Shown here in pieces: positions 11,248 to 23,930 of a stretch of 64,000 nt of DNA (within the stretch, counting starts at the first letter, position 1; every line of letters begins with the position of its first letter). Below the pieces are notes generated by a model, which saw only the letters and a program-made list of their open reading frames with translations, had not been told where the DNA came from and made no database searches. The DNA comes from Pseudomonas asuensis. GTDB lineage: Bacteria; Pseudomonadota; Gammaproteobacteria; Pseudomonadales; Pseudomonadaceae. The position numbers were made by a program, and so were the translations under genes. The stretch covers positions 1 through 64,000 of the forward strand of contig NZ_BMNW01000008.1 in assembly GCF_014646755.1 (NCBI RefSeq), written 5' to 3'.

Positions 11248-12293
11248 ACTTGATTCTCCACTTTGTATACCGCCGTAAAGCTGGCCAACTCATCCATTTT
11301 TTCTCGTGCAAGACCGCTATACAGAGCGTCATGCGCCAAGCTGACTCCCTCCTGCAGGCTGGATGCCAGATCAGCTGCATAAAGCGCGGCACCTGCATTA
11401 AGTACAATCATGTCAGCTGCCTTTTGCCCAGCGTCGGTTTTACGACGGCCCAAGGCGTCCCGAATCAAAGCCAATGAAGCCTCGGGACTTTCAACCGTTA
11501 GCCCAATGAGGCTTTGACTCTTGATACCGACATCCTCAGGAAGGACTTCATACTCATGAATGTGTCCATCCTTAAGCTCAGCAATACGCGTAGGCGCTGC
11601 CAGACTGAACTCATCAAGCCCATCCCTGGAATGGACAACCAGGACATGCTTGCTACCCAACCGCTGCAGTACTTCAGCGAGGGGGCGGCACAGCGCAGGC
11701 GTAAATACACCCACCACTTGATGTAGAACACCAGCAGGACTGGTTAATGGACCCAGCATATTGAATAGCGTACGTAATCCCAGGGATTTACGAGGACCTG
11801 CGGCATAGCGCATTGCGCTATGGTGTGATTGGGCGAACATAAACCCTATGCCTACCTCGTTGACGCAACGAGCGATTTGCTCAGGTGTCAGGTTGAGATA
11901 GATACCTGCTGCCTCGAGCAAGTCGGCACTTCCACTCTTGCCTGAAACGGCTCGGTTGCCATGCTTGGCTACCTTCCCCCCGGCGGCCGCTACGACAAAA
12001 ACCGAGGCTGAAGAGACGTTGAAGATGTTGGCTCCATCACCACCTGTGCCTACGATGTCTACGACATGATCAAGACTTGGCAACTCAACCTTGGTTGCCA
12101 GCTCTCGCATGACGCTCACGGCACCGCAGATTTCATCAATGGTCTCGCTTTTGATGCGCATGCCCATAAGAAACGCACCAATCTGGGCATCATCACATTG
12201 CCCAGTCATGATTTGGCGCATCACGTCCTGCATTTCATTCGTAGTCAGATCAAGCTGACTGACAATCTTGCCAAGCGCTTCCTTGATATCCAT
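11244..12293 (-). CDS. trpD: Anthranilate phosphoribosyltransferase
   Basis: TrpD transfers phosphoribose from PRPP to anthranilate. The PRPP-binding signature [15 protein letters not shown] and [19 protein letters not shown] are intact. The start chosen is ATG 12293 (349 aa, [11 protein letters not shown] as in P. aeruginosa), not the 380-aa longer frame, which would overlap trpG. It starts 4 bp after the trpG stop and overlaps trpC at its end. Confidence 0.97.
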   Translation of the reverse strand: MDIKEALGKIVSQLDLTTNEMQDVMRQIMTGQCDDAQIGAFLMGMRIKSETIDEICGAVSVMRELATKVELPSLDHVVDIVGTGGDGANIFNVSSASVFVVAAAGGKVAKHGNRAVSGKSGSADLLEAAGIYLNLTPEQIARCVNEVGIGFMFAQSHHSAMRYAAGPRKSLGLRTLFNMLGPLTSPAGVLHQVVGVFTPALCRPLAEVLQRLGSKHVLVVHSRDGLDEFSLAAPTRIAELKDGHIHEYEVLPEDVGIKSQSLIGLTVESPEASLALIRDALGRRKTDAGQKAADMIVLNAGAALYAADLASSLQEGVSLAHDALYSGLAREKMDELASFTAVYKVENQV

Positions 12294-12297
12294 GAGA

Positions 12298-12891
12298 CTA
12301 GCGAACCCCTCCGGTCTGCTTGAGGAAGTTGGCCAATAAGTCATGACCGTATTCAGTAAGAATCGACTCAGGATGAAACTGCACACCCTCTAGCATGTAA
12401 TCACGATGGCGGAGTCCCATGATCTCATCCATGGTGCCGTCCGCATGCTGAGTCCAGGCAGTAATTTCCAGGCAGTCCGGCAAGGTTTCTCGCTTAACCA
12501 CAAGCGAGTGATACCGTGTGACGGTAAAGGGATTAGGTAGACCGGCAAATACACCTTCGCCCTTGTGATAAACCAGGCTCGTCTTGCCGTGCATGGGCTC
12601 ACGTGCCCTGACTACCTCGCCTCCAAATGCCTGCCCTAAGCTCTGGTGCCCCAGACACACACCCAAGGTAGGCACCTTGCCCGCAAAGTGTTTCAGCAAT
12701 TCGAGCGAGACACCTGCCTCATTGGGCGTACAAGGGCCAGGCGAGACGACAATACGCTCCGGCGCCAACATGTCGATCTCGTTTACAGTCGTTTCGTCAT
12801 TGCGTACAACTTTGACATCTGCCCCTAACTCGCCCAGATATTGCACCAGGTTGTAAGTGAAGGAGTCGTAATTATCCAGCATCAGTAACAT
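12298..12891 (-). CDS. trpG: Anthranilate synthase glutamine amidotransferase subunit
   Basis: TrpG supplies ammonia to TrpE. The 197-aa class I glutamine amidotransferase has the nucleophile motif [11 protein letters not shown], the oxyanion [11 protein letters not shown] loop and the C-terminal VQFHPES histidine-glutamate pair. It sits 12 bp downstream of trpE. In many pseudomonads this subunit is shared with p-aminobenzoate synthesis. Confidence 0.97.
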   Translation of the reverse strand: MLLMLDNYDSFTYNLVQYLGELGADVKVVRNDETTVNEIDMLAPERIVVSPGPCTPNEAGVSLELLKHFAGKVPTLGVCLGHQSLGQAFGGEVVRAREPMHGKTSLVYHKGEGVFAGLPNPFTVTRYHSLVVKRETLPDCLEITAWTQHADGTMDEIMGLRHRDYMLEGVQFHPESILTEYGHDLLANFLKQTGGVR

Positions 12892-12903
12892 GGTGGTGCT
12901 CCC

Positions 12904-14394
12904 TCAAATATGCGAAGTAGTGGAGGTTTGTTCGGCCAGAGCAACAGCACGAAACATCGCACGCCGCTTGTTAATGGTCTCCTCCCACTCCGCTGCCGGC
13001 TGAGAGTCGGCAACAATGCCGCCGCCAGCCTGAACATGCAGTTCACCGTTCTTGATAACAGCTGTGCGAATTGCAATAGCGGTGTCCATGTTGCCATTCC
13101 AGGCCAGATACCCTACCGCGCCCCCGTAGACACCTCGCTTAACAGGCTCCAGCTCGTCAATGATCTCCATGGCACGGATCTTTGGCGCACCGGACAATGT
13201 ACCCGCAGGCAGGATGGCTCGCAGTGCATCCATTGCATTCAGTCCGTCTTTGAGCTGGCCAGTCACGTTGGACACAATGTGCATAACATTGGAGTAGCGC
13301 TCAATGACCATTTTTTCAGTCAGCTTGACTGATCCAGTCGACGATACTCGACCCACGTCATTACGACCCAGATCGATCAGCATCAGATGCTCGGCAATCT
13401 CCTTCTCATCACTGAGCAGGTCTTTTTCGAGTTCAAGGTCCTGCTCTTCAGATGCACCGCGAGGACGTGTTCCTGCAATCGGGCGAACCGTTACCAACCC
13501 TTCCTCTACGCGAACAAGGACCTCTGGTGAGCTTCCCACAACGTGGAAATCACCAAAATTGAAGAAGTACATATAAGGCGTTGGGTTAAAGCAGCGTAGC
13601 GCCCGATACAAGTCTATAGGTGCAGCCTTGAAATCAATCGACATCCGCTGGGAAGGCACGACCTGCATGCAGTCACCTGCCAGGATATAGTCCTTAATCT
13701 TAAGCACCGCCTGCTCGTAATCCTCCCGTGTAAAGCTCGCTCGGAAATTAGGCTCTTGCGCCAGCTGCGCAGTGAAGTCGAGCCCCCGGCGCGGAGTGAT
13801 TGGCTGACGCAGGCGCTCCAGCAACTCATCCAAGCGCGCCATGCCCTTCTCATAAGCATCAGCTTCAGCCGGATCAACCAGCACGATGGCATGCATCTTG
13901 GTGGATAAGTTATCGAACACTACAACGGCATCCGAGACCATTAGTAGAATATCTGGATTGCCTAACGGATCAGGATTTGGACATTCGCCCAGGCGTCTCT
14001 CCACATAACGGACACAGTCGTAACCGAAGTACCCTACCAGCCCACCATTGAAGCGTGGCAGGTTAGGCAGCGTGGGCACGCGATAGCGTTGTTGGAAAGC
14101 TTCGACAAAGGCTAGCGGGTCCTCGACCTCAGCAGTCTCAATGACCTCATCACCTTCACGAATCGTAGCCTGATGGCCATAGACCCGCAGTACCGTGCGG
14201 CTGGGTAGTCCAATAATAGAATATCGGCCCCATTTTTCTCCGCCTTGAACAGACTCGAGCAAGTACGTATTGGTGGTATCGGCCAGCTTGAGATAAAGCG
14301 ACAACGGGGTGTCAAAGTCGGCCAGGGTTTCAAAGGTCAGGGGAATACGGTTATAGCCAGCAGCGGCCAAACGCAGGAATTCTTCGCGGGTCAT
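12904..14394 (-). CDS. trpE: Anthranilate synthase component I
   Basis: TrpE converts chorismate to anthranilate using ammonia from TrpG. The 496-aa protein has the feedback-binding LLES element near residue 45 and the chorismate-binding core with [17 protein letters not shown] and [15 protein letters not shown]. It is preceded by a Trp-rich leader peptide and hairpins that form a probable attenuator (14,427-14,527). Here it is directly followed by trpG after 12 bp. In P. aeruginosa PAO1 trpE and trpG are separated by a pyocin cluster. Confidence 0.97.
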   Translation of the reverse strand: MTREEFLRLAAAGYNRIPLTFETLADFDTPLSLYLKLADTTNTYLLESVQGGEKWGRYSIIGLPSRTVLRVYGHQATIREGDEVIETAEVEDPLAFVEAFQQRYRVPTLPNLPRFNGGLVGYFGYDCVRYVERRLGECPNPDPLGNPDILLMVSDAVVVFDNLSTKMHAIVLVDPAEADAYEKGMARLDELLERLRQPITPRRGLDFTAQLAQEPNFRASFTREDYEQAVLKIKDYILAGDCMQVVPSQRMSIDFKAAPIDLYRALRCFNPTPYMYFFNFGDFHVVGSSPEVLVRVEEGLVTVRPIAGTRPRGASEEQDLELEKDLLSDEKEIAEHLMLIDLGRNDVGRVSSTGSVKLTEKMVIERYSNVMHIVSNVTGQLKDGLNAMDALRAILPAGTLSGAPKIRAMEIIDELEPVKRGVYGGAVGYLAWNGNMDTAIAIRTAVIKNGELHVQAGGGIVADSQPAAEWEETINKRRAMFRAVALAEQTSTTSHI

Positions 14395-14426
14395 GATCAG
14401 CCTCGTGGAGCATAAAAGTCAGGTGC

Positions 14427-14449
14427 AAAACGCGCCGGGCATGCCGGCC
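14427..14449 (-). terminator. Attenuator terminator in the trpE leader
   Basis: On the minus strand GCCGG (14448-14444) pairs with CCGGC (14438-14434) around a 5-nt loop, followed by GCG and four T residues. The descending arm runs into GGCGCG (14436-14431), which can alternatively pair with CGCGCC inside the leader-peptide frame (14467-14462), disrupting the terminator. A second GGCGCG copy (14483-14478) in the leader frame competes for the same CGCGCC. Confidence 0.7.
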
Positions 14450-14458
14450 AGGAATGAG

Positions 14459-14503
14459 TCAGGCGCGCCAGCGCCAACGCGCCAGGGCCTTGATGACCTT
14501 CAT
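14459..14503 (-). CDS. trpL: trp leader peptide
   Basis: A 14-residue frame MKVIKALARWRWRA ends 65 bp before trpE, with tryptophan codons at residues 10 and 12. An in-frame GTG at 14527, behind a weak AGAGA Shine-Dalgarno, would extend it to 22 residues with a third Trp codon; the ATG itself has no clear Shine-Dalgarno, so the longer form may be the real one. The stop codon lies beside the CGCGCC segment that pairs alternatively. A ribosome finishing the peptide would mask that segment and allow termination, while one stalled at the Trp codons would leave it free to pair with the terminator arm. Trp attenuation has been reported for trpE in P. putida. Confidence 0.75.
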   Translation of the reverse strand: MKVIKALARWRWRA

Positions 14504-14626
14504 CCACAATTTGCAGGTGACCACCACGATTCGATCTCTTCGGCGGATAGATGGGAATACAGCCACACTAGCTCAGGCAATCCGTCGAATCAACCTATTT
14601 GCCATAGCAAGTGTGGCGATTTATCG

Positions 14627-15316
14627 CTATTCCAGTAAATGCCTGAGGTCGTCCAGCAGTAAATCAGGCGACTCGCTGGCAATAGGCTGACCATGATTAT
14701 AGCCATACGTCATTGCGACACAGCGTACTCCGGCAGCCCGTGCTGCTCGAATATCGTTACTTGAGTCGCCAATGAATAAGGCGTCGACGGGCCTAACATC
14801 GGCCCTGTCCATAACATGAAGAAGACCGGCTGGATCAGGCTTCTGCTGAGGTAACGTATCCCCACCTACGATCCAGGAGAAAAATCCTCCAAGCTTCACA
14901 TCCTCCAGAAGCGGCTCGACAAAACGCTCCGGCTTGTTGGTAATGATCGCCATCGGGATTCCCATGGACTTGAGCACAGCAAGCGCTTCATGGACACCGG
15001 GATAGACTACTGTGAGCTCATGACCACCGCCATAAAGGGACATAAAAAGGCTCAGCGCCTCATCCGTCTCAGCCTCTGTAATATGGCCATGCTCCATCTG
15101 ATCTGCCAGTGCACGACGAACCAACACACGAGCACCATTACCGATCCATAGCCTAGCCTTATCCAGCCCTGCCGGTGGCCTACCCAGCTGCTCAAGCATG
15201 GCATCAACAGCAGCGGCCAGATCCGGAGCCGAATCCAGAAGCGTGCCGTCCAGATCAAACATGATCAGCCGGGGCTGGCGGCCATTGAATAATGCTTCCA
15301 GCGCATTTTGACTCAT
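14627..15316 (-). CDS. gph: Phosphoglycolate phosphatase
   Basis: HAD-superfamily phosphatase, 229 aa, predicted to hydrolyse 2-phosphoglycolate to glycolate. The catalytic aspartates are D21 and D23 in [13 protein letters not shown]. The motif II region is IITNKPE, and motif IV is [16 protein letters not shown]. It overlaps rpe by 4 nt (ATGA), the usual rpe-gph arrangement. Its glycolate product could feed the glcDEF oxidase encoded at 52,555-56,401. Confidence 0.94.
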   Translation of the reverse strand: MSQNALEALFNGRQPRLIMFDLDGTLLDSAPDLAAAVDAMLEQLGRPPAGLDKARLWIGNGARVLVRRALADQMEHGHITEAETDEALSLFMSLYGGGHELTVVYPGVHEALAVLKSMGIPMAIITNKPERFVEPLLEDVKLGGFFSWIVGGDTLPQQKPDPAGLLHVMDRADVRPVDALFIGDSSNDIRAARAAGVRCVAMTYGYNHGQPIASESPDLLLDDLRHLLE

Positions 15317-15990
15317 ACCGCGCGGGCCTTGGCTAACTCATTACGCATGACCTTGATGACCTCCGCATAATCGGGCGCACCAAAGATGGCAGAACCTGCA
15401 ACAAACGTATCAGCGCCCGCACGGGCGATTTCACCGATGTTGGAAACGTTTACGCCACCATCGATTTCCAATCGGATTGGCAGGCCAGAAGCGTCAATCA
15501 ACGCTCGCGCCTCACGCAACTTATCCAATGTTTTCGGAATGAACTTTTGACCGCCAAAGCCTGGATTCACACTCATCAGCAGAACCATATCGATCTTGTC
15601 CATCACGTATTTCAGGCAATCCAGAGACGTTGCCGGGTTAAAAACCAACCCTGCCTTGCAACCGCCTGCCTTGATGAGCTGAAGTGATCGATCGACGTGC
15701 TCAGACGCTTCCGGGTGAAAGGTGATGAACGAGGCGCCTGCTTCGATAAAATCACCAATGATACGATCCACTGGCTTGACCATCAGATGCACATCGATAG
15801 GCGCCGTTACGCCGTATTTGCGCAACGCTGAACAGACCATGGGGCCAATTGTAAGATTTGGCACATAGTGGTTATCCATTACATCGAAGTGGACGATATC
15901 GGCGCCCGCTGCGAGCACCTTGTCTATATCTTCACCCAGACGGGCAAAGTCGGCGGAGAGGATAGACGGGGCAATAGCATAAGGTTGCAT
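15313..15990 (-). CDS. rpe: Ribulose-phosphate 3-epimerase
   Basis: Rpe interconverts ribulose-5-phosphate and xylulose-5-phosphate in the pentose phosphate pathway. The 225-aa TIM barrel has [14 protein letters not shown] with metal ligands, VHLMV, and the C-terminal LEIDGGVN and [13 protein letters not shown] phosphate-binding motifs. It is the first gene of the rpe-gph pair and its stop overlaps the gph start. Confidence 0.97.
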   Translation of the reverse strand: MQPYAIAPSILSADFARLGEDIDKVLAAGADIVHFDVMDNHYVPNLTIGPMVCSALRKYGVTAPIDVHLMVKPVDRIIGDFIEAGASFITFHPEASEHVDRSLQLIKAGGCKAGLVFNPATSLDCLKYVMDKIDMVLLMSVNPGFGGQKFIPKTLDKLREARALIDASGLPIRLEIDGGVNVSNIGEIARAGADTFVAGSAIFGAPDYAEVIKVMRNELAKARAV

Positions 15991-16253
15991 GGAAAAGCCT
16001 CAAGGCAGGTCAGCGGAAAGCAGCATTGTACCCAAAGCAATGGCTGGGTATTGACGGATTAGAGGGCTAACGACCTCCATTTCTCCCCACCTTCTCTGCC
16101 AAACAAAACCATCTTGCAGGGCACGCTTAATCCTAATGGCGGTCAGTGCAATGAGATGCCTTTTATTGGCTCGCTGCGGTAGATACTCCCCATGACAGCA
16201 CGCCTAAAGGTGATTAATCTTCCGCCTATCCTGGACAAGACGAAGTGCAATCC

Positions 16254-17273
16254 ATGTTTAGCCAACCCGGTGTATTCAACAAGGCCCTGCTACTGATCGC
16301 TCTTGGTACGATCAATAGCGTTTACGCAGAAGAGACCGCCTCCCCGCCTACCCCTGCGGCCGAAAGAGCAGCTCCAATAGGTCGCAGTCAGGATACTGCA
16401 CAGGCTTTGGAGCGTACGCTACCCAAAAGCGAGCAACAGGCACTGACTGCAGGCAGTGAGCAATTTCTGGCACTGTGGAAACCCGCTAATGCTGCTCAAG
16501 CGCAGGGGACAATAGTCTTAATACCTGGCGATGGTGAATCTGCTGACTGGCCTAATACCATTGGTCCGCTAAGGAAGAAGTTGCCGGATGAGGGTTGGCA
16601 GACACTGAGCCTGACCCTGCCCGACCCGCAAGGCCTTACACCACAGCCTCGCGGAGCCAATGGATCAACATCTGCCGATGCCGATGCGTCTACTGCTGAA
16701 GGTACCTCTGCTCCACCTGTAGAAGGTGTTACAGGCGTAGCACCAACACCTGAAACACAGGCTGAAATAGGCAGCGGCGAACCTGCTCAGGCAGGCAAGG
16801 CACCTTCGGACGCTAAGGCGTTACAGGACGCTTACGCGGAAAATGTCATGGCTAGGCTAGCTGCGGGGATCGACTTTGCCCTACAACGAGACTCAAGACA
16901 GATAATTCTACTCGGCCATGGTACTGGGGCTTACTGGGCGGCCCGTTATCTGGCCGAACGAGAGCCAAGCGAGTTGCATCACCTGATCATTATTGATGGC
17001 AAAGCTCCTGCTGGCTCTGGCTCGAACCTGGACGCCATTGTTCCCAAGCTTAAAGTTGCGACGGGTGATTTTTATTACAACCAATCTTCCATCGCTCAGG
17101 CTTCGGCTCAGCAACGTCGGCAGGCCGCTAAGCGGGAACAGGCCAGCGACTATACTCAAATTGCGCTGAAAACTATTCCTGGCGCTCCCTCGGATGAGCA
17201 GGAGCAGCTCTATAGGCGTGTACGGGGTTGGCTCAGCAATCACATAACAGCAGCCATCGAAGACGCGCAATAA
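16254..17273 (+). CDS. DUF3530 family alpha/beta-hydrolase-like secreted protein
   Basis: About 339 aa with an N-terminal signal peptide that would be cut near the VYA-EE junction. It has an alpha/beta-hydrolase-like core (VLIPGDGESADWP ... IILLGHGTGAYWAARYLAE) in which the usual GxSxG nucleophile elbow reads GHGTG, so the canonical serine is absent. A low-complexity Ala/Pro/Thr-rich insertion separates the two halves. ATG 16254 is chosen; a GTG nine bases upstream is an alternative. Only 5 bp separate its stop from the convergent djlA stop. Function unknown. Confidence 0.8.
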   Translation: MFSQPGVFNKALLLIALGTINSVYAEETASPPTPAAERAAPIGRSQDTAQALERTLPKSEQQALTAGSEQFLALWKPANAAQAQGTIVLIPGDGESADWPNTIGPLRKKLPDEGWQTLSLTLPDPQGLTPQPRGANGSTSADADASTAEGTSAPPVEGVTGVAPTPETQAEIGSGEPAQAGKAPSDAKALQDAYAENVMARLAAGIDFALQRDSRQIILLGHGTGAYWAARYLAEREPSELHHLIIIDGKAPAGSGSNLDAIVPKLKVATGDFYYNQSSIAQASAQQRRQAAKREQASDYTQIALKTIPGAPSDEQEQLYRRVRGWLSNHITAAIEDAQ

Positions 17274-17278
17274 GCACG

Positions 17279-18027
17279 CTAGCGAAAGCCATGGCGCTCC
17301 TTGATAATCCGATAGGCTGCATGTAAGGCAGCGGTCTTCTCCGCTGCCTCCTGAACCACATATTTATTGGCACCGGAACCTTGCACTTTATCAGGATGGT
17401 GCCTGCTTAGCAGGCGTCGATACGCCTGTTTAATCGTTTTGCTATCACTGCTTTCAGTTACACCCAACAGTGTTAACGCCTCTTTATAGCCATCGTTTGT
17501 TCGAGGTCTTTTTGACGAGCGCATCGGCTGCAACTCATCAACTTGAGCCTGAGAAAGCCCAGCCCACTGCCCCCACTGCCGAATCAGATCCCGCTCGCCA
17601 GGACGAACACTCCCATTTACCCATACCATGCGCCAACAGGCGCGAATAATCATCTCTGCCTGAGTTTCTGCAGCAGCTAGACGTAAGCGAGCCGAGCGAA
17701 CTCCTGTCTTACCTTGATTGAATGCCGCAATTGCACGACGACGGCCATCAGCATTGAGGCTCAGCCGTTGGATTTCACCCTCAGCCTGGCGAATATGTGC
17801 AGTCGAGACCTGCCCTCCTGCCTTTGCCAAATGACCAAGCAGCTCAAACAAAAGTTGATGCTCAAAACCAACTTGCCCAAGGCGTAAGCGCAGTGCAGAC
17901 CAAGACGTCAGTCCTAGCTTGCGTTCAGCCGCATGCCCTAGCATTGCGCCCAACAACGCCCCAGAGAGGTCAGCAGCTGCCCAACCGGTAAGCGCCCCGG
18001 ACAGCGTTAAAGGCCATGGCCAAAACA

Positions 18028-18028
<1 letters not shown>
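17279..18028 (-). CDS. djlA: DjlA-like co-chaperone (TerB plus J domain)
   Basis: 249-aa membrane-anchored J-domain protein. The N-terminal ~35 residues form a Gly/Ala-rich membrane segment. A TerB-like helical domain occupies about 50-170, and a C-terminal J domain ends the protein with the HPD motif near 211-213, which stimulates DnaK ATPase. This is the DjlA architecture. The start codon overlaps the murU stop by one base, so it is the third gene of an amgK-murU-djlA operon. Confidence 0.88.
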
Positions 18029-19712
<1,684 letters not shown>

Positions 19713-19837
19713 TTATAACGGTATCCCTCGGCCCTAGCCGTTGCGCAGGTCATGCTTTATTATCCGATATCTTTTTGAGCCCATCGAGAGGCCTGCGGTC
19801 CGTTTCCGGGCCGATGGCGCGCAGGATAACTTTAAGG

Positions 19838-22654
19838 ATGGCCGTGAAATCCCCCGCGTTTCGCAGAAAGTTTCCCTTGCTGGTTACTGGCAGTCTGTTG
19901 GCTTTTCAGCCGCTGACCTCCCTTATTGCTGCTCCGGCAGCCCAGCAGTTCAACTGCGCTCCTTCCGCTACGGGCGGCTGGGCGTGTAATAATACCGAGG
20001 CCACGAGTAATGTGCCGCGCCCAGCTCATATAGAGTCGGCGGTCAGCACAGGCGATGGCCAGCAGACAACGGCTTCTCGCGAGCCGGAGAAGAGGCTGGT
20101 CACCCAGAGCGAAGGCCGTGGCCTGGCTTCTCGAAGCGCAGACTATAGTCATCTGGACTGGGTGCCACGCGAAAAACTGACCCCTGCGCAGCTGGCTGAA
20201 ACAGGGCCATATTGTTCGGGCGCCTATGTTGAGCCGCAACGCCCCGGCATGAATGACAAAACGCCGATGAATGAGTCGCCGACGTATGTCACTGCCAAGG
20301 TCTCTCGCTACCTGGAAGAAACCCAAACCGCCACGCTCGCAGGCGATGTAGTCCTGCGGCAAGGTCATATGCAGGTTGAGGCCAATGAAGCTAATCTGCA
20401 TCGAACCGAAAACCGGGGTGAGCTGAACGGTAACGTCAAGTTCCGTGACAATGGCATGCTGGTGATAGGCGATAACGCCCAGGTACAGCTCGACAATGGC
20501 GCCGTTCAGGTGGATAACGCCGAATACGTTGTGCACCAGAGTCGCATCCGCGGCAGTGCGCTATACGTCAAGCGTGGCGAAGACGCCATCATCCGATTGA
20601 AAGACGGCACCTATACAACATGTGAGCCGGGCAGTAACGCTTGGACAGTCAAGGGTAATAACGTCACGCTGAATCCGGCCACCGGTTTGGGATATGCTAC
20701 CAACGCTACCCTGCGCGTCAAAGACTTCCCGGTTCTCTATACACCGTTCATCTATTTCCCGATCGACAATCGTCGCCAGTCAGGCCTCCTACCGCCGACC
20801 ATTGCCTCGTCGAGCGATAACGGCCTGACCGTTGTAACCCCGTATTACTTCAACCTGGCGCCTAACTACGACGCGACTCTGTACCCACGCTACATGACCA
20901 AGCGCGGCCTGATGATGGAAGGCGAATTCCGTTATCTGACGCGTAATAGCGAAGGCCAGATCAACGCAGCTTACCTGAACGATCAGAAAAACGATCATGA
21001 AGGCATGCCAGAAGCAACAGATAGGCGCTGGCTGTACGGTTGGAAAAACCGCACAGGCCTGGACTCTCGCTGGCTGGCCGAGGTCGATTACACCAAGATC
21101 AGCGATCCGTATTACTTCCAGGATCTGGATACTGACCTTGGCATCAGCAAGCCGACCTACGTTAACCAACAGGGTCAGCTGACTTACCGTGGTGATACCT
21201 ATACGGCGCGCTTGAACGCTCAGGCTTACCAGATGGCTACGGTTTCTGATGTGACGCCGTACAACCGCCTACCACAACTCACATTAGATGGGCGCCTACC
21301 CTACAACCCAGGCGGTCTGCAGTTCACCTATGGTACTGAGTTTGTTCGATTTGAGCGCAGCCTGGACAATGACATTTACTTTGATGTCGACGAAAGAGGA
21401 GATAGAATTTTAGGCTCTGAACGCCAGCGTGCTGATGTGCGACTGTTTGGCCTTTCCCGCGCCGAAGGTGATCGTATACACGCTGAGCCTGGCATTTCCC
21501 TGCCGATGAATGCCAGCTGGGGCTACCTAACGCCTTCTGTTCGGTATGCGTACACTCGTTACGATCTGGATCTAGACAGCCAAGGTAAAAGTGATCTGAA
21601 CGCTCCTGGCTCAGACGCTCGCCGACAGTTCTCCGGCTCCAGCCTGCAAAGCTTCAACGATAGCCCAAGCCGTTCTGTGCCTATCGTAAGTATCGACAGC
21701 GGCCTCTACTTCGATCGCAACTCTAACCTGTTCGGCGAAGGTGGTAAGCAGACCCTGGAGCCTCGCGCCAAGTACTTGTATGTCCCATACAAGGATCAGG
21801 ATGACATTCCGGTATTCGATACCAGTGAATACACCTTCAGCTATGACTCCCTGTGGCGCGATAACCGCTTCACAGGCAGAGACCGGATTGGCGATGCCAA
21901 TCAGCTGGCCCTGGGTGCAACCTCCCGCTTCATCGAGCCGAGCGGCTTCGAGCGAGCCAATGTTAGCTTTGGTCAGCTGTTCTACTTCCGTGACCGTCGC
22001 GTACAATTGCCAGGTTTGACGGAAGATGATATCGCCTATGCTCGCAGTCTTGGTCAGAAGGTCGATAATCCCCAGGCTGACTCCTGGCGCTCGCCCTATG
22101 CATTAGCGGGTATGTATCGCTTCAATCGCGACTGGCGCGTGAATGGTGAGTTCAATTGGGATCCGACTATCAACCATACGGACTCTGGCAGCGTAATGTT
22201 CCATTACCAGCCGGAAAAAGATCCTCGGAAAATTGTCAACGCAGGCTATCGCTACCGTAATAATACCCGGGTCTACGACCCTAATTTGGGCCGCTTTGCT
22301 TACAGCAGCGATGATTACAAAATCAATCAGCATGACTTTTCTGTCATCTGGCCGATCGTTCCGCAGTGGTCCGCCATTGCCCGCTGGCAATTCGACTACA
22401 ACAAGAGCCGTACACTCGAGGCCTTTGGCGGCTTCGAATATGACAGCTGCTGCTGGAAGCTGCGTCTGATCAACCGCTACTGGGTCGATACGGATGATGA
22501 CGTTTTCTATAACTCGCAGACTTCCAAGTCTGACCGCGGCGTCTTCCTGCAGATCGTCCTGAAGGGGCTCGGCAACGTCTTTGGTGGCAAGACCGAAGGC
22601 TTCCTGGATAAAGGCATTCAAGGCTATCGTGAACGTGAAGACCAAGCTATGTAA
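19838..22654 (+). CDS. lptD: LPS-assembly protein LptD
   Basis: LptD is the outer-membrane beta-barrel that, with LptE, inserts lipopolysaccharide into the outer leaflet. About 938 aa: signal peptide ([18 protein letters not shown]), a periplasmic OstA/LptA-like beta-jellyroll (about 120-300) and a large C-terminal barrel. Cysteines near the N terminus (QQFNC) and a CC pair near the C terminus (DSCCWK) fit the disulfides needed for function. Start at ATG 19838 by comparison with P. aeruginosa (MAVKS...). A GTG two codons later has better Shine-Dalgarno spacing, while an upstream ATG at 19775 is unlikely. The end overlaps surA. Confidence 0.95.
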   Translation: MAVKSPAFRRKFPLLVTGSLLAFQPLTSLIAAPAAQQFNCAPSATGGWACNNTEATSNVPRPAHIESAVSTGDGQQTTASREPEKRLVTQSEGRGLASRSADYSHLDWVPREKLTPAQLAETGPYCSGAYVEPQRPGMNDKTPMNESPTYVTAKVSRYLEETQTATLAGDVVLRQGHMQVEANEANLHRTENRGELNGNVKFRDNGMLVIGDNAQVQLDNGAVQVDNAEYVVHQSRIRGSALYVKRGEDAIIRLKDGTYTTCEPGSNAWTVKGNNVTLNPATGLGYATNATLRVKDFPVLYTPFIYFPIDNRRQSGLLPPTIASSSDNGLTVVTPYYFNLAPNYDATLYPRYMTKRGLMMEGEFRYLTRNSEGQINAAYLNDQKNDHEGMPEATDRRWLYGWKNRTGLDSRWLAEVDYTKISDPYYFQDLDTDLGISKPTYVNQQGQLTYRGDTYTARLNAQAYQMATVSDVTPYNRLPQLTLDGRLPYNPGGLQFTYGTEFVRFERSLDNDIYFDVDERGDRILGSERQRADVRLFGLSRAEGDRIHAEPGISLPMNASWGYLTPSVRYAYTRYDLDLDSQGKSDLNAPGSDARRQFSGSSLQSFNDSPSRSVPIVSIDSGLYFDRNSNLFGEGGKQTLEPRAKYLYVPYKDQDDIPVFDTSEYTFSYDSLWRDNRFTGRDRIGDANQLALGATSRFIEPSGFERANVSFGQLFYFRDRRVQLPGLTEDDIAYARSLGQKVDNPQADSWRSPYALAGMYRFNRDWRVNGEFNWDPTINHTDSGSVMFHYQPEKDPRKIVNAGYRYRNNTRVYDPNLGRFAYSSDDYKINQHDFSVIWPIVPQWSAIARWQFDYNKSRTLEAFGGFEYDSCCWKLRLINRYWVDTDDDVFYNSQTSKSDRGVFLQIVLKGLGNVFGGKTEGFLDKGIQGYREREDQAM

Positions 22655-23930
22655 CGCCATGCGCCCACTCGCTTTAGGTGTGGCGCTGACTATCAGCTCA
22701 ATGGCCCATGCTGCCGTGGTACCGCTGGATCGAGTGGTTGCCATCGTAGACAACGATGTGGTGATGGAGAGCCAGCTCAAGCAACGCCTGACAGAGGTGA
22801 AGCAGAATATTGCCAAGCGGGGCGGCGAAGTGCCGCCTGACAGCGCAGTGGAAAACCAGGTACTGGAACGGCTGATTCTGGAAGATATCCAGCTTCAGAT
22901 TGCCGAGCGCAGCGGTATTCGGATTTCGGACGACGAGCTCAACCAGGCGGTTGCTACAATTGCACAGCGTAACGGCCTGAGCGTGGCTCAGTTTCGCCAG
23001 GCCTTGGCTCAAGATGGCCTGACCTATGATGACGTTCGCGATCAGGTACGTCGTGAGTTGACCATCAGCCGAGTACGGCAGCGTCAGGTAGCCCAGCGTA
23101 TTCAGATTAGCCAGCAAGAAGTTCAGAACTTCCTGAACTCCGATCTGGGCCGCATTCAGCTGTCTGAAGAATATCGTCTGGCCAATATTCTGATTCCCGT
23201 GGCTGACAGCGCCTCCTCCAGTGAAATCCAGGCAGCTGGCCAAAAAGCCATGCAAATTTATAACAAGGCTCGTCAGGGTGCTGATTTTGGCGAGCTCGCC
23301 ATAGCTAACTCAGCCGGTGATAACGCCTTGGATGGCGGTGAGATAGGTTGGCGAAAAGCTGCCCAGCTTCCACCTCCCTTCGATCAGATGATCAGCTCGA
23401 TGAAACCGGGCGATGTTACCGAGCCCGCACGGGTTCCAGGCGGCATTATCATTCTAAAGGTTGAGGAAAAGCGTGGCGGAGAGAGTTCGGTTGTCGACGA
23501 GGTTCATGTACGTCATATCCTGCTCAAGCCAAGCGAAATCCGCAGTGACGAGGAAACTCGTCGTTTGGCAGAGCGGTTGCGCGAGCGCATTGAGGGCGGC
23601 GAAGACTTTGGTGGGCTAGCCAAGAGCTTTTCCGAAGATCCGGGTTCAGCACTTAACGGTGGCGACTTGAACTGGATCAATCCGGAATCGCTGGTGCCGG
23701 AATTTCATGAGGTTATGAATAGCACGCCTGCAGGCCAGCTTTCTCAACCCTTCCGCACCCAATATGGCTGGCACATCCTGGAAGTACTAGGCCGCCGCGC
23801 TACAGACAACAGCGAGCAAGTACGTCAGCAGCAAGCCCTCAACCTTCTACGTAACCGCAAGTACGATCAAGAGCTGCAGCTGTGGCTGCGCCAGATCCGC
23901 GATGAGGCTTACGTGGAAATCAAGAAGTGA
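22635..23930 (+). CDS. surA: Periplasmic chaperone/peptidyl-prolyl isomerase SurA
   Basis: SurA escorts unfolded outer-membrane proteins, including LptD, across the periplasm. A signal peptide ends at AHA, then comes an N-terminal chaperone domain ([21 protein letters not shown]) and two parvulin domains (about 180-285 and 290-395, the second with VRHILLK and [14 protein letters not shown]). The GTG start at 22635 gives 431 aa and begins MKTKLC as in homologues. It overlaps the lptD 3' end by 20 nt. A longer frame from 22581 is unlikely. Confidence 0.94.
   Translation: MKTKLCNAMRPLALGVALTISSMAHAAVVPLDRVVAIVDNDVVMESQLKQRLTEVKQNIAKRGGEVPPDSAVENQVLERLILEDIQLQIAERSGIRISDDELNQAVATIAQRNGLSVAQFRQALAQDGLTYDDVRDQVRRELTISRVRQRQVAQRIQISQQEVQNFLNSDLGRIQLSEEYRLANILIPVADSASSSEIQAAGQKAMQIYNKARQGADFGELAIANSAGDNALDGGEIGWRKAAQLPPPFDQMISSMKPGDVTEPARVPGGIIILKVEEKRGGESSVVDEVHVRHILLKPSEIRSDEETRRLAERLRERIEGGEDFGGLAKSFSEDPGSALNGGDLNWINPESLVPEFHEVMNSTPAGQLSQPFRTQYGWHILEVLGRRATDNSEQVRQQQALNLLRNRKYDQELQLWLRQIRDEAYVEIKK

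Noticed and set aside
19832-20536. 234-aa frame antisense to lptD
   Set aside because: Shadow of LptD; no start signals or family resemblance.
22103-22816. 237-aa frame antisense across the lptD-surA junction
   Set aside because: Both sense genes are clear and overlap here; the antisense frame has no features.
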